This document shows positions 1 to 11,095 of a stretch of 64,000 nucleotides of DNA, piece after piece. The translations under genes and the position numbers were made by a program. The DNA lies in the NCBI RefSeq assembly GCF_010389155.1, contig NC_057769.1:35821548-35885547 (forward strand). Reading direction: 5' to 3'. The notes beneath the pieces are model-generated. The model ran no database searches. It had not been told where the DNA came from and saw only the letters and a program-made list of their open reading frames with translations. Source of the DNA: Erigeron canadensis. Its lineage: Eukaryota > Streptophyta > Magnoliopsida > Asterales > Asteraceae. Within the stretch, counting starts at the first letter, position 1. Each line of letters begins with the position of its first letter.

Positions 1-36
1 TGGCTTTTAATTAATTAATCACTTGTGATAGTATAA

Positions 37-335
37 GTAAGGGAATTAGTTTTTTGGAATGTAACTATCTTTGACTGAATGTTTATAGTAGGAAAAAACT
101 AAAGTTATGTGTATTGTATGTAAGCAACTTGAAAAAATGTTTATTGTATGTAAGAAAACATACGTGACAACCATATACAGGTGTCACTTGTCAGATTGTA
201 ATTGGTTGAAACGAAATTCTTACATATAATAAACATTATTTTAAAGTTGTTTACATACAATACACACAGCTTTAGTTATTTCTTACTATAGACATTCGTT
301 CAAAGTTTCTTACATTCGAAAGAACTAATCCCTAC
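37..335. repeat. Fold-back MITE-like element in ankyrin-gene intron
   Basis: The two halves form a long imperfect inverted repeat. The left arm (about 37-165) starts near GGGAATTAGTT and the right arm (about 217-335) ends near AACTAATCCC; both arms also carry matching GTATTGTATGTAA / TTACATACAATAC blocks. There is no coding potential. It looks like a non-autonomous DNA transposon of about 300 bp. The target duplication is not clean (AAGTAA occurs at both edges), so the superfamily is open. It lies in the first intron of the minus-strand ankyrin gene. Confidence 0.6.
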
Positions 336-611
336 AAGTAACAATTTAAAGTTTACAAAATTGGCAAAAAGTGAAAATGTTATATAGTTATATGATGTTA
401 ACATTATGCATAGTGTTACGCTCACATCAATCTTTTTAAATAGTCTTCTTAAATTTAAAGTTTGTGGAAAACATCATCTAACTATATCATGTTAAGATCG
501 ATCATATAAGTTATCAAAAGAATTTAATTAAGCCTCAACAAACATTCGAATATTTAATTACAAGCTTAACACACAAATTAACGTAATTAACAAAACAACA
601 TACTAATTTAC

Positions 612-1074
612 CTGTGTGTCCGGCAGCAGCAGCTACATGTATAGAACAAGTAAAAGCATCAAACTCATGCATAAGAAGCCATTGAAACCCTATAAGCAAA
701 TACTTCACAATTTCAATATTCCCTCTCTCGCACGCCACAAACAACACACTCTCCCCTCTCCGGTTCACTTTCCCAACGACCCCTTCATTCGTCTCGATTA
801 ACAACTTCATTATCTCGACCTTCCCTTCTCTACACGCCTCGTGCAACGCAGTCTCAAGGTCTCGGTTCTCTGCCATCACCATTTCGGGCCACCTTTTTAC
901 TATCTCTAATGCCAATTCTATGTGTCCGAACCTAGCTGCTAAATGTAAAACAGTGTTTAGTGATTCGGTTGTGATTTCGTTAATTATGGTTTTTCTATCT
1001 TCAACGAGTTTGAGGAAGGCAGCAACGTCGCCTTTTAGCACAGCTGCGTATAGGAGACGATCCATGGTGGTCAA
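612..1074 (-). CDS. Ankyrin-repeat protein, ACD6/ITN1-like, first exon only
   Basis: The reading frame starts at an ATG whose A pairs with 1074 and runs 154 codons to a splice donor (CAG|GTAAAT, boundary 612/611), leaving phase 1. Past the donor the frame soon meets a stop, so a spliced continuation at lower coordinates is expected; no convincing second exon was found in 1-611, so the gene leaves the window. At least four ankyrin repeats are visible: LNTVLHLAARFGHIELA, LETALHEACREGKVEIM, GESVLFVACERGNIEIV and a start of CSIHVAAAAGHT. Plant proteins that open directly with ankyrin repeats like this usually end in a PGG domain with four membrane segments and act at the plasma membrane in defence or salt responses. 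That C-terminal part is not in view, so the subfamily is inferred. A TATA-rich stretch near 1185-1204 could serve as the minus-strand promoter. Confidence 0.75.
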
Positions 1075-2612
1075 TATTAATTTTTGAGGTTAAGTGTAGT
1101 AATTAATTAAGATGTTAAAAATATATGGCAATGAGGGTTAAATTAATATTGTGAAATGAAATGAAGAAGGTTTACGAAATTTGATGTATATATATATAAA
1201 TATATGTGGATTGTAGGGTTTAGTTTTTATTTATTTTCCATTATAGATGTAATACGAGTAGTTTACTAGGAATGTTCTCATGAAATTTCAAAGAATCGTG
1301 TATGGTTTCTCCATGACTTATAAGTCATAGAAGCATGCAACTTGCTTGATGTGTGGGGTTAAGTTCTCGAAAGATCGAATTCATAAGTAGTGTAGTATCC
1401 GTGTTATATATATATATATATATATATATATGCCAATGTCAAATATATATACATACAGACATTGACTAATTAATAAAAAGCTAGATTTACGTGAGTTGAT
1501 TTTATGTTTGTTATATAGTACGTATAAACGGTAGTTTATATATGAAGCTAGAAAGAAAAAACTCAAAAAGGACTAATCTTCTTATTTGTGCAATGTCACT
1601 ATCAATTACTTTTCGATTATTATTCTTTAACTTTTTAATTATATCTGTACGTATATACACATTCATATATATACTTTAAAATTTTCGAAGTTACATATCA
1701 CATTATTATCACTCCATGTCTAAATGCACCTAACATATTTTGTGGCTGATTTAATTTCCATATGTAAAAATACATTTTAGGTTATATTTTTTTTGACCAA
1801 TTTATAATGATTCCTCAAATTTCACCCCTGGAATTAGTGGGTTGGTTTTGCGCGCAATTAAAAATCTAAACCGAAATATTCGTTTTCTAAAAACCCGAAC
1901 TAAAACATTTGGTTATTCACACGGTCACATTCTTAAAAATAATTTACAGAAAGCGAGTTTTCTAATGGGCTGCACAGTATGCTTGTAAAGTTCTAAGAGA
2001 TAATAATGGACCTTAAGGCCCACATACCGGTGTACATAAAAAGTCCATTATTGGTTTCTCTTTATATGTTTTTCTGATCCAAAATTGATATAGCAAATCC
2101 ATATGAAACAAAAAAGAAGTATGTAAACATAAAACTAACATTAGGTCTATACTTAACGTAACGTTAATCATGTGAAAAAAAGATACAGGAACTTAGCACA
2201 CAAGAATTACAATAAACAAGTTAAAAGAGAGTATCACACGATAATTACAGTAAACAAGTTAACTTGTTTTAATTTTACAGAGTTATAGCTAGCTAGGTAG
2301 TGTTCAGCCCTAATAATTTTTTTGTTAATCTTGTTGGCCTAATTATTCTAAATATAAGTTAACTTTAATCTTTGAATTATTAGAGTAGATAATAGGATGT
2401 TGGAATTGTAAGTATTTGCCTTTCAAATACAAGACCTCCCATGGTGTTTTATTAGATAATTTGATGTTTATGATTATCCGATTCGAACCAACTTGTCCCT
2501 TTTTTTATATGTTCAACTTGTAGTCCCAATTAAACCAGACACATGTGATTTTTAACTTTTGATCCGTCATTGGATGTTGCCAACATCGTATATGAGTATA
2601 TGACACTCTTAT
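1075..2612. other. AT-rich intergenic stretch
   Basis: No gene was seen. It holds the probable promoter of the minus-strand ankyrin gene near 1185-1204, an AT dinucleotide run at 1407-1431, and an imperfect direct repeat around 2195-2262 (ATTACAATAAACAAGTTA and ATTACAGTAAACAAGTTA). Confidence 0.5.
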
Positions 2613-2911
2613 ATAATTGTACCACTCAAAAAAAGAAATTATTGGTATAAGTGGCCATAATATAATAAAAAGAAATTAAGCTTAGTTTGGTGTTACTTTT
2701 AAAACAAAGATAACTAATGGTTTCATGTTTTAGAAGAGAAAAATTGTCAAACGATATATATATATACATGAAATTATCTTATCAAAAAAGGTAGTGATAT
2801 TTGTACTACAACAAGTGATAGATCTATCACATATAAGCATTAATGACTTATACTGTATACTATAAAAATAGTACATTGTGGTGATTTAATTAAAAACAGT
2901 GGTACAATTAT
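2613..2911. repeat. MITE candidate with 14-bp terminal inverted repeats
   Basis: The element starts with ATAATTGTACCACT and ends with its exact reverse complement AGTGGTACAATTAT. It is 299 bp, AT-rich and non-coding, and carries an internal palindrome GTGATAGATCTATCAC. No clear target-site duplication could be read, so the superfamily is unassigned. Confidence 0.6.
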
Positions 2912-3212
2912 CATTTCCTTATAAAAAGGGTTAAATATTCACCTTTACATGTGAAAATAAAAATTTGCCAATATTAGAAGAGAAAAAAGAAATCTACCGT
3001 AACACTTAATCTACCGTAACACTTACGTGTATGTGACACAACTAAAAATGAGATCTTCAATTCTTCATATATGACTTCATCATAATTGTCAATTTCCTTT
3101 TCATGGAAAGAAAAAGTAACTAATTCCCTCGGAAATAAAAAGGAGTATGTGCTTTTGTTGTATGTTTAATAGAAGTATACTGATGTATCAAAATATTAAA
3201 TTACTAAAAAAA

Positions 3213-3506
3213 CTTCAATGATTGAGCACCAGCTTTTCATGCTAGAGGTTTCGAGTTCGAGACATGTGAGGAACATTGCAAGGTATTTCACACAAAAAAA
3301 TCCTCTAGTGATGCAGGTTTTAGTCCTGTAAAAGAGGCGGGATTTTATCACAATTAAATGTCGTGTCTTCGGGCGATTTAGTTGGAGGTTTCTCCTCCTA
3401 ATATATATTGAGGATAAAGATGCTCTCTAGCGCGGACCCGGTTAAGACAAAGTAAGCTAGATCATCTGTTGCGAGCAAATGATCCACAACTTCTAAAAAA
3501 AAAAAA
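3213..3506 (+). mobile_element. tRNA-derived SINE, family 1, with 15-bp target duplication
   Basis: The head has a tRNA-like box A region (TTGAGCACCAG) and box B (GAGTTCGAGAC). The tail ends in poly(A) after TTGCGAGCAAATGATCC. It is flanked by AAATTACTAAAAAAA at 3198-3212 and 3507-3521, a perfect 15-bp target-site duplication. The segment GCGCGGACCCGGTTAAGACA near 3431 recurs in the other family 1 copies and in family 2. About 290 bp; non-coding and dependent on LINE enzymes for movement. Confidence 0.88.
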
Positions 3507-3521
3507 AAATTACTAAAAAAA

Positions 3522-4297
3522 AAAATCAAACTGTAAAATTACTTATTTGATTAAAAAGAAGAATATGATGAAAGAATATTCTTATTCAAACTACTATACA
3601 TATTTTAAAAAGTTTTCACTTTGAAAGACTCACAACTTATAGATTAACGAGTCAAAGCTTAAAGATAGATTGAGTTTATACTGTTTGTTAGTTTAATTTC
3701 ATTAGTGTTACTTGCCTATGAAAATTAATAAAAGTTTTTTTAGAGTCTGACACATGAAAATTATATATTGCCCTTAGTCATTAATTTTAAGGTTTTGTTT
3801 CGAAAAAAATGACAATAAATTTTGAAACAAAAATGCTAAATCATAAAGTTTATAAATAAATGGCTACAAACACGTGTATATATATGTGATACAATAAAGG
3901 TGAAAAACAATTAAGAAAAAATGACTTGATTTTATTAGTTGAACCATTTTTTTTATAAGTTGTACATATATCAACATAGTAATATTATTCTTCAAGAAAT
4001 AAAAATAAATGCATAAAAAACACATAGATATATGGTTCACGTCAAATGAACCACGAGCACACCATTTCAACGGGTGTCGACCACCACCAATATGGTTCAC
4101 TAATTCATCTATCGACTTAGTTAACATAAATAAACGACTAAGATCGTTTGTGTATCACATGAATCAATTAATTAACAATCATAATAAAATAAAATAAAAA
4201 AGAAAAACTATTTGGTCAAAACTAATTATAAAAGTAAAAAGGGTCCACAAAATTACAACGTCATGTAGCATCTGAAAGTTAAGTTTGAGTGTATCGC
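3522..4297. other. AT-rich sequence upstream of GT47 gene A
   Basis: Non-coding. Short open frames on both strands between 3864 and 4197 show no recognisable protein and are AT-biased. The stretch leads into the gene A promoter. Confidence 0.5.
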
Positions 4298-4464
4298 TAT
4301 ATAAAGGATCATTCATGCATCATTTCTCAATCTTCATCCAACAAAAAATATAAATATATATATTCTCTAAGTGCCGCCACTGCAACGTATCTGGCAATAA
4401 AACCTCCCAAAAATCTCAACGACACGTCTCTCTTTCTTTCTCTCTGACTTCATTTTTCTCTCAG
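4298..4464 (+). promoter_or_regulatory. Gene A TATA box and 5'UTR exon
   Basis: TATATAAA lies at 4298-4305. A pyrimidine-rich transcribed leader of about 135 nt follows, starting near 4330 and ending at a good donor (TCTCTCAG|GTATTT, 4464/4465). The matching acceptor is TTTTGCAG at 6230, which gives a 5'UTR intron of about 1.77 kb. Genes B and C have the same two-part leader, which supports this model. Confidence 0.55.
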
Positions 4465-6230
4465 GTATTTAATTTATTTATAATATTAATAATTATATAT
4501 ATACACATACTTTCAAATTTGCATGCAAATGCATTTAATTATTTATCATCGATATTGTGTGTATGTATTCAAAGCTAGCTAGCTCTTTTATCAAAATCAA
4601 CATATTTAATTCATATATCACAATTGATAGCGTTTATATTTATTTATTCATTTTGGAAAAATATATAGAATTGTGTTTGATTTGATGATCAAGGAAACGT
4701 TTTAATTACAGGTTGGTCGAGACTGCATTTTTTACTAGTATGTTATGGTTTAACTTTTATTATAATTAATTGTGTATATATATATATATTAGCATGCTGG
4801 TTTGTTAATTTATTGGAATTTAAGTTTATTTATTGTTATTTTTTTTAAGTCTGAGTATTGTTGAAAGTTTGTTAATTGAGTAAGTTGTTCATGTGAATTA
4901 CGGAGTATTATTATTTCCTTAGATTTGTTTTATTAGATTTGATTAATGTTTACTAAAAATAAAAATTGATTTAATTCAATTTGACTTTCAATGTTGTAGC
5001 AAATTAAATTGTTAGAGAATACAAGGGTAGTGTTTGACATCGTTAGGCGTCGAGTGAGGTGGCTCTTAGTGTCACACTAGGGTAGTGTTAACTGTTAACC
5101 ATCTGAGTCGAGTATGAGGAATTTTAGGCTCGTTTAATGATTACTTAGCTCGAGGTCGACTTGAGCTTGAATAACCTTTGAAAAGCGTTTGGCGTTGGTT
5201 GGATGGCTAATCAGGGTGGATGTGTATGTATGTACGTGTGATGAATATAGACTAAAAGAAAATGTTAATTAGTAATCATCCGGAGACCATAATAAGGGAA
5301 TCTAGTGTGTCACTGATGAAAGGAAGGTATCAGGGCACTACTGGTACTCTTAGGTGGGGGTGAGCTCCAAAACCCGGGCAGGACCGGGCAGACCCGTCAA
5401 AATCAAAAATCACAGATGAAGAAGAAAGGTGGACTGCAGACTTGACCAATTAGTCCATAGCGATCTTTGGCTGGACTTGGTCTTAGGGTAAGGGGAGTGA
5501 TAGCCGAAGACCTGTGACTCTGTGATAGTGTTTCTTGGTGGGGTGAGTGCAACAGAAGTAAGTGTTTGGTTAATATAACTTGGTGCCACGGAAAGAGATC
5601 GTTGGGTATTTGGGTTTGGTTTTCATTGGAGCCGAAGTGGATGGGAGAGGGGTTTTGTTCACCCACGGGCCCGACTGGTTGAGTGTCAAATAAGCTATCG
5701 TGATCCCTTCCTGAGAACATAACCCATGGCCTTTTAAACTGGAGACATGACACAATCTTTAAAAAAGTTGAAATTTTACTACTTACCTGAAGACAGCCCC
5801 ACCAGATACACGAAATAATATTTAATTGAAAGTTTTTTACTTATAAAGGTAATTAATAAAGTTTGGTCCATTAGATATCAAAACATGTCCTGTTGGGTAC
5901 ATTTCTATGTAATCTATCCTAATTCATAAGTTGTATTTGGTATATGCATCATTGTAGCTGGCAATTTGTTTAGGTAGATAAAAGTTTATAAATTATGAGA
6001 AATAGGGATGTGACACTCAAATTTGATGTTGATTTTCTTTTGTTTTTATTTGGAGGAATTCTTTTTAGTCATTATTGATAGGATGTCTCCATCTTAATTA
6101 GTTTAATACTCAATCATTTACAGTTATACTATTTAAGTTTAAATTCTACATCTAATTCTGTTAATATGTTTACATCTAGTTGAGCTCAATAGTTTTCTTA
6201 TTGTTATAAAATCGATTGATGGTTTTGCAG
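4465..6230 (+). other. 5'UTR intron of gene A with an unidentified GC-richer block
   Basis: Inferred leader intron. Its middle (about 5030-5760) is clearly less AT-rich than its surroundings and holds a 116-codon minus-strand frame (5403-5753) that matches no family I know. This may be an old insertion; its ends were not found. Confidence 0.4.
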
Positions 6231-6286
6231 TGTGGGATAGGATACATGTTTTTTCGGGTACTGTGACTATTTAGTGGTTTGTAACG

Positions 6287-8684
6287 ATGGGTCATGAAGT
6301 TCAGTATATATTGGAAAGCAAAAGAATGGTATGGCTAGTGGCAGTCGTATTTGCAGTGATTATAATGTTCCAGTACTTTGAGTTTCCGTATGGTGATGTT
6401 GCCTCATCGTTTTTTTCGACCAGTAGAGCTGAACCACCCGTAAGTGGAAGTTACCCACCTCAAGCTTCATCTCTGTTATCCGGGCCATTAGGTAATACTA
6501 CCCGTTTTGATGGATCTAATATTACAACGCCTGTTGGTCTACTTGAGAAGGGTGGTCATGCAGAAAATGAAAATGATATTCAGTTGGAAAGTAATAGAGA
6601 CGCAGGTGATTCTAGTATAGGAGAAAACGATTTAGATGCAGCCTGTCCACCACCGATTTCATTAGCTCCTGTAACTCCCCCAATGGTGGTAAGTGATAAT
6701 TTAACCATTGAAAATGGTATGCAGTCAGAAACGAATAGAGAAACAGATGATTCAACCTTAAAACAAAAAGATTCAGGTGCAGCCAGTCCACCAAGTTCGT
6801 CAGTTGCTTTACCTCAACCAACGACAGTCAATAGGACAGTAATTTCTCCTTCATCGGCTGTAGGTATCAAAAGATCTGAACCGCACATAGATGCACCAAA
6901 TTTGGGGCCAAATGTCAAGGGGCTAGGGACAATACAGAACAATCCTGCTGTGTCACCTGGTGAGTCATCCGTGAAGAAAATTCCTCCAGCTAAAGAAGTT
7001 CGGAAAATTCCAATGGGTGACGTTGTGACAATGTCCGATATGCATGAAATTTTACTCCAGAATCGTGCTACAGTTCGTTCAATGGTATAAATTTTCTTGT
7101 CAAAAAAAGTTTCTTTATGGGTATTCTTGTTTTGTTGCTTATGTGTCGTATGTACTGTTATGTTGTAGAAACCACTATGGTTTTCAACAGTAGATCAAGA
7201 ATTAGTAGAAGCGAAAATGCAAATTGAGAATGCTCCCCTCGCTGATCATGACCGTGTACTTTATCCTCCTCTATATCGTAACGTGTCAAAGTTTAAAAGG
7301 TAACAATAGCTTCACTTATAATTAAAAGAATGAATTTAATCTAATTGGTTGTATACTTGTGCACGATACAGGAGCTATGAACTAATGGAGAGAATTCTCA
7401 AAGTTTACGTTTACAAAGAGGGTGAGAAACCAATATTCCACCAACCACAGCCAGTGCTTACTGGAATCTATGCATCTGAGGGGTGGTTCATGAAGCATAT
7501 GAAAGAAAGCAAACATTTTGTTACCAACGACCCAAAACAAGCCCATTTGTTTTACCTTCCGTTTAGCTCTCGAATGTTGGAAGAAAAGTTATATGTGACT
7601 GGGTCTGGTAGTCGAGACAACTTGGTTCAGCACTTAAAAGACTACCTTCACCTGATTGCAGGGAGGTATGATTCCTGGAACAGGACAGGCGGGTCTGATC
7701 ATTTCCTCGTTGCTTGTCATGACTGGGTAAGCTGTTTGATCATTATTATTGTTTGCTGGTCTTTTTTGGCATTGTATCTGTTAAAGTGATTACGTGATAG
7801 GTTACCACTTACCAGAACAAGATAAATAGAAAAACGGGCTGCATGAAATGGTGTTTGGAAGGGTGGAGCTGTAAAAATCAGATAAAGTGTTCGAGAAATT
7901 CTGATTATTAAGGATTTTCATGTAAAATGAACCTAAATAGCTGGCATATTAAAAATCAGTTTCGTGTTTTTAGCAACCAAGAACTTATTATCTGACTGCA
8001 TAACACAATTTTCAGGCTACGGATGAGACAAAAAAGTCTATGAATACTTGCATACGGGCTTTATGCAATTCAGATGTCAAAAGAGAAGGTTTTGAATTAG
8101 GAAAAGACGTATCCCTTGCTGAAACATACGTTAGGTCATCTCAAAACCCGTTACGTGAACTTGGAGGCAAGCCTCCTTCCAAACGCTCTATTCTTGCCTT
8201 CTTTGCAGGCCAAATGCATGGCGATGTCCGTCCAATTCTAATGCAACATTGGGAAAACAAAGATCCCGACATGAAAATCTTCAGGAAGCTCCCGAAATCT
8301 AAAGGCAACAGAAATTATATCAATTACATGAAGAGCAGCAAGTACTGTATCTGTCCTAAAGGTTATGAAGTCAACAGTCCTAGAGTGGTGGAGGCTATTT
8401 TTCACGAATGTGTTCCGGTAATCATATCTGATAACTTTGTCCCACCTTTCTTTGAGATCTTGAATTGGGAGTCGTTTGCAGTTTTTGTTCAGGAGAAAGA
8501 TATTCCGAATTTGAAGAACATTCTTCTTTCGATATCAAAGAGGAGGTATCAGGTGATGCAACAAAGAGTTAAGAGGGTGCAACAACATTTTCTATGGCAT
8601 GTTAAGCCAGTGAAGTATGATATCTTTCATATGATCTTGCATTCGGTTTGGTATAATAGAGTTTTTAGAGTAAATCCCTTTTAG
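6287..8684 (+). CDS. GT47 exostosin-family glycosyltransferase (gene A)
   Basis: Exons 6287-7084, 7169-7299, 7372-7726 and 8016-8684 join in frame to 650 residues. It is a type II membrane protein: short cytosolic N-terminus, one hydrophobic anchor (about residues 12-31, VWLVAVVFAVIIMFQYF), a long serine/proline-rich stem, then the exostosin (GT47) domain from about residue 310. Family landmarks are YKEGEKPIFHQP, GIYASEGWFMK, AHLFYLPFSSRML, WNRTGGSDHFLVACHDW, GKDVSLAETYVR, and the nucleotide-sugar-binding block CICPKGYEVNSPRVVEAIF. Related Arabidopsis exostosin proteins (At4g32790/At5g19670 type, from memory) act, or are thought to act, in the Golgi on pectin or hemicellulose side chains; the sugar and acceptor cannot be read here. 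The 266-codon first exon is longer than in B-D because the stem contains an imperfect duplication. A six-codon upstream ORF (6246-6266) precedes the start. Confidence 0.88.
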
Positions 8685-10333
8685 CTAGTGAGGTAAGTTA
8701 GAGTAGTTTCATTTTAATTGAAGCACATTAAGCTGTTGTGAATAGATTTTGTCAACATTCTTTTTGTCGATTTTGAATAAGATATCGTTTTTCTTAACCG
8801 TAGTTCTATACCTTTTGTATATAGTTTATTGGTATGTATATTCCCCAGGTTTTGAGTTGATTTTAAGGGTTGATCCGTTTTTGTTTGGTGGGAACAAATT
8901 TGAAGGTTCAAGTCATCAACTCCGAGTTGAGAAGCCATTGAGTTGGATTTTATTTGGTAGAGAAGTAACTATGTAGTAGTTCTGTTCTTTGTTTATATTT
9001 CTTTTGTATAATCTTTTAGCACAGGTTAAAGTACAATCCCAAAAGCAAAGTGTTACTGTAAGTTTTTTATTCTTATTCATCGGCGAGACATATGACCGTC
9101 TATATGTCATCTTTTCTATACCTCATTCTTTTCGGAAATAGGTATTGGTTTTAATTTTGCAGGCTGAAGGTCACATAAGCTTAAAAGTAATTTTCAGACG
9201 ATCTTTTTAATTCCACATCAGTTATATTGCTTGTGAATTGTGATAATTATTTTGACTAGGTAAGCTATAAGCCTATAACTCTATAAACCTATAATTTTTA
9301 GGGGAAAGGTTGGATAAAGCATGAAATACCTATCTTAGATAAAATGGGGGGAATTATGTTGTAAAATTCAAGAGGCTATGTATGTTTATCAAATTCAAAA
9401 GTTTAATTTGTAACTTTTTTTAAAGTGATAGTATCTAAACTTAAGTAAAGTGTATGGATCATTTTTCCTAATTTCTATACCTTTTACAAAAACAAAAATA
9501 TTGTATTTGAACTGCTGGTCGAATTATGGCCAACTGAAACCCTATGGGCTTATCAAAGAGATATATTGCTGGGACCATCATATAAATTTCTTTTTTTTAT
9601 TATTGACTTATCATTATCCTTATTGTAAAGAATTAAGATTCTAAAGTTATTATAAAGTAAAGTTGAGAGAATCTTAATCTTTAATTTTAATTCAAAGGTT
9701 TGAGATTTTCTTGACTTTATAACTTTAGAGGATATAAAAGCAATATATATCTCCACAAGAGCCACAAACTTTGGGTCAATTTAAAGTTTAGCCAAAACGA
9801 TATCGTTTAACAATCAAAGGCAAAAAAAGACAACAATATCAATTAAAACTACGTCAGTATCACAATATATGACCCATTTTATTTAGGTTTTGTTAGTAAG
9901 AGGTGGTTACCTAGTGGAGTCACCGTGGTCCGTGGATGGCGTGGAAGATAACGATCCCAAAGACTGATGTTGTTGGGGTGTGGACTCCTTGACGTCGAGT
10001 GGTTTGACAATGAAAAAGGAGTGGGGTCTTCGGGGTGGTTCTTTCTTTTGTTTTGTACTGTTTTGGTTTTTTTTTACTATTTGAAAGAAATGTTGTGAAA
10101 GTACAACATATGTGTATGGTTTTTCGAGTGAATAAAACTACAATAATCTCAATGAAAAAATTTAGTTTTTGAGGTATAAGTAAAAATTAAAGGTGAAAGT
10201 AACGTCAAAAACTCCAGATACAAAATTACAAACAAAGAGACAATTTTTTAATCAAGTACAAAGACATGACTTCCATGCATCACATGACTAGTATCTTTGA
10301 CTTTCAACTAAAAGTAACACACTTCATTATTAT
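8685..10333. other. Gene A 3'UTR and intergenic DNA
   Basis: The first few hundred bases are probably the gene A 3'UTR. Beyond that the DNA is AT-rich and non-coding, with inverted segments at about 9637-9655 and 9712-9728 (CTAAAGTTAT / ATAACTTTAG) suggesting a degraded MITE. About 9890-10050 is less AT-rich but has no recognisable frame. Confidence 0.4.
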
Positions 10334-10336
10334 ATT

Positions 10337-10632
10337 GTTTTTTTTTAAGGTGCGGATCATTTGCTCGCAACAGGGATCTAGTTTACGTTGTCTTAACTAT
10401 GTCCGCGCTAGAGACCCCCCTTACCCTCAATACCCAGTAGTAGGAGAAACTTCTAACTAAACCGCCTGAAGACACGACATTTAAGTGGGATAAAACTTTG
10501 CCCCATCTGCAGGACTCAAATCTGCTTCACTGAAGGACTTTTATGTGAAATTCTATTTAAATGTCTTTCCCATGTCTCGAACTCGAGACCTCCAGCATAT
10601 AAAACTGGTTCTCAACCACTGAGATATGATGT
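10337..10632 (-). mobile_element. tRNA-derived SINE, family 1
   Basis: Read on the minus strand, the head near 10632 has box A (TATCTCAGTGGTTGAGA) and box B (CTCGAGTTCGAGACATGG). The body holds the shared ACATAGTTAAGACAACGTAA segment and the tail ends TTGCGAGCAAATGATCCGC before a run of A. It matches the copies at 3213 and 15591. It lies about 100 bp upstream of the gene B leader exon, so it may touch that promoter. Target duplication not resolved. Confidence 0.8.
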
Positions 10633-10689
10633 GTAGATAAATAATTTCTTATCTTAATTCCTAACCAATAAAATAAAAGATATTATTAT

Positions 10690-10796
10690 TAAAGAAATCC
10701 AGTTACATACTTTTTCCATAATAATAATTAAAAAACTTACTCACCGTCTGTCTCTAACTATAGTCTGTGTGATCAAGGAAGCTTCTCCGTTAACAG
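10690..10796 (+). promoter_or_regulatory. Gene B 5'UTR exon
   Basis: The leader contains AAAGAAATCCAGT, also found at the same relative place before gene C, and ends at AACAG|GTAC (10796/10797). The acceptor is ATTGCAG at 11056, 39 nt before the start codon. The transcription start is not defined. Confidence 0.5.
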
Positions 10797-11095
10797 GTAC
10801 AAATAATATACAGAAATCTCTCATAATTAACTTAATTTAATGATTATATTAGCCAGGGTTTATGACATATACTCTGTGATTTTGTATGATTGTATCTATT
10901 TTTTTAATGATAGTTTATGCTATTATTTTTATTTTTTTCTGTCGAAAAATGTATCTGAGTTTAGTCTAAAGTATGTTGTATGTATCAAACTTTGATCATT
11001 TGAGTTAAAGAAGAAAAAAAAAAAACATCTTAAATAATTTACTGTCAATATTGCAGGTGTGCCTGAAAAACAAGTTGTTTTGATGTTACAAAAAA

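Noticed and set aside
5403..5753. 116-codon minus-strand frame in the gene A 5'UTR intron
   Set aside because: No domain recognised, no start context or splice support, and the block is simply less AT-rich, so stops are fewer.
10266..10460. 64-codon plus-strand frame
   Set aside because: It runs into the SINE at 10337 and is not conserved as protein in the other SINE copies.
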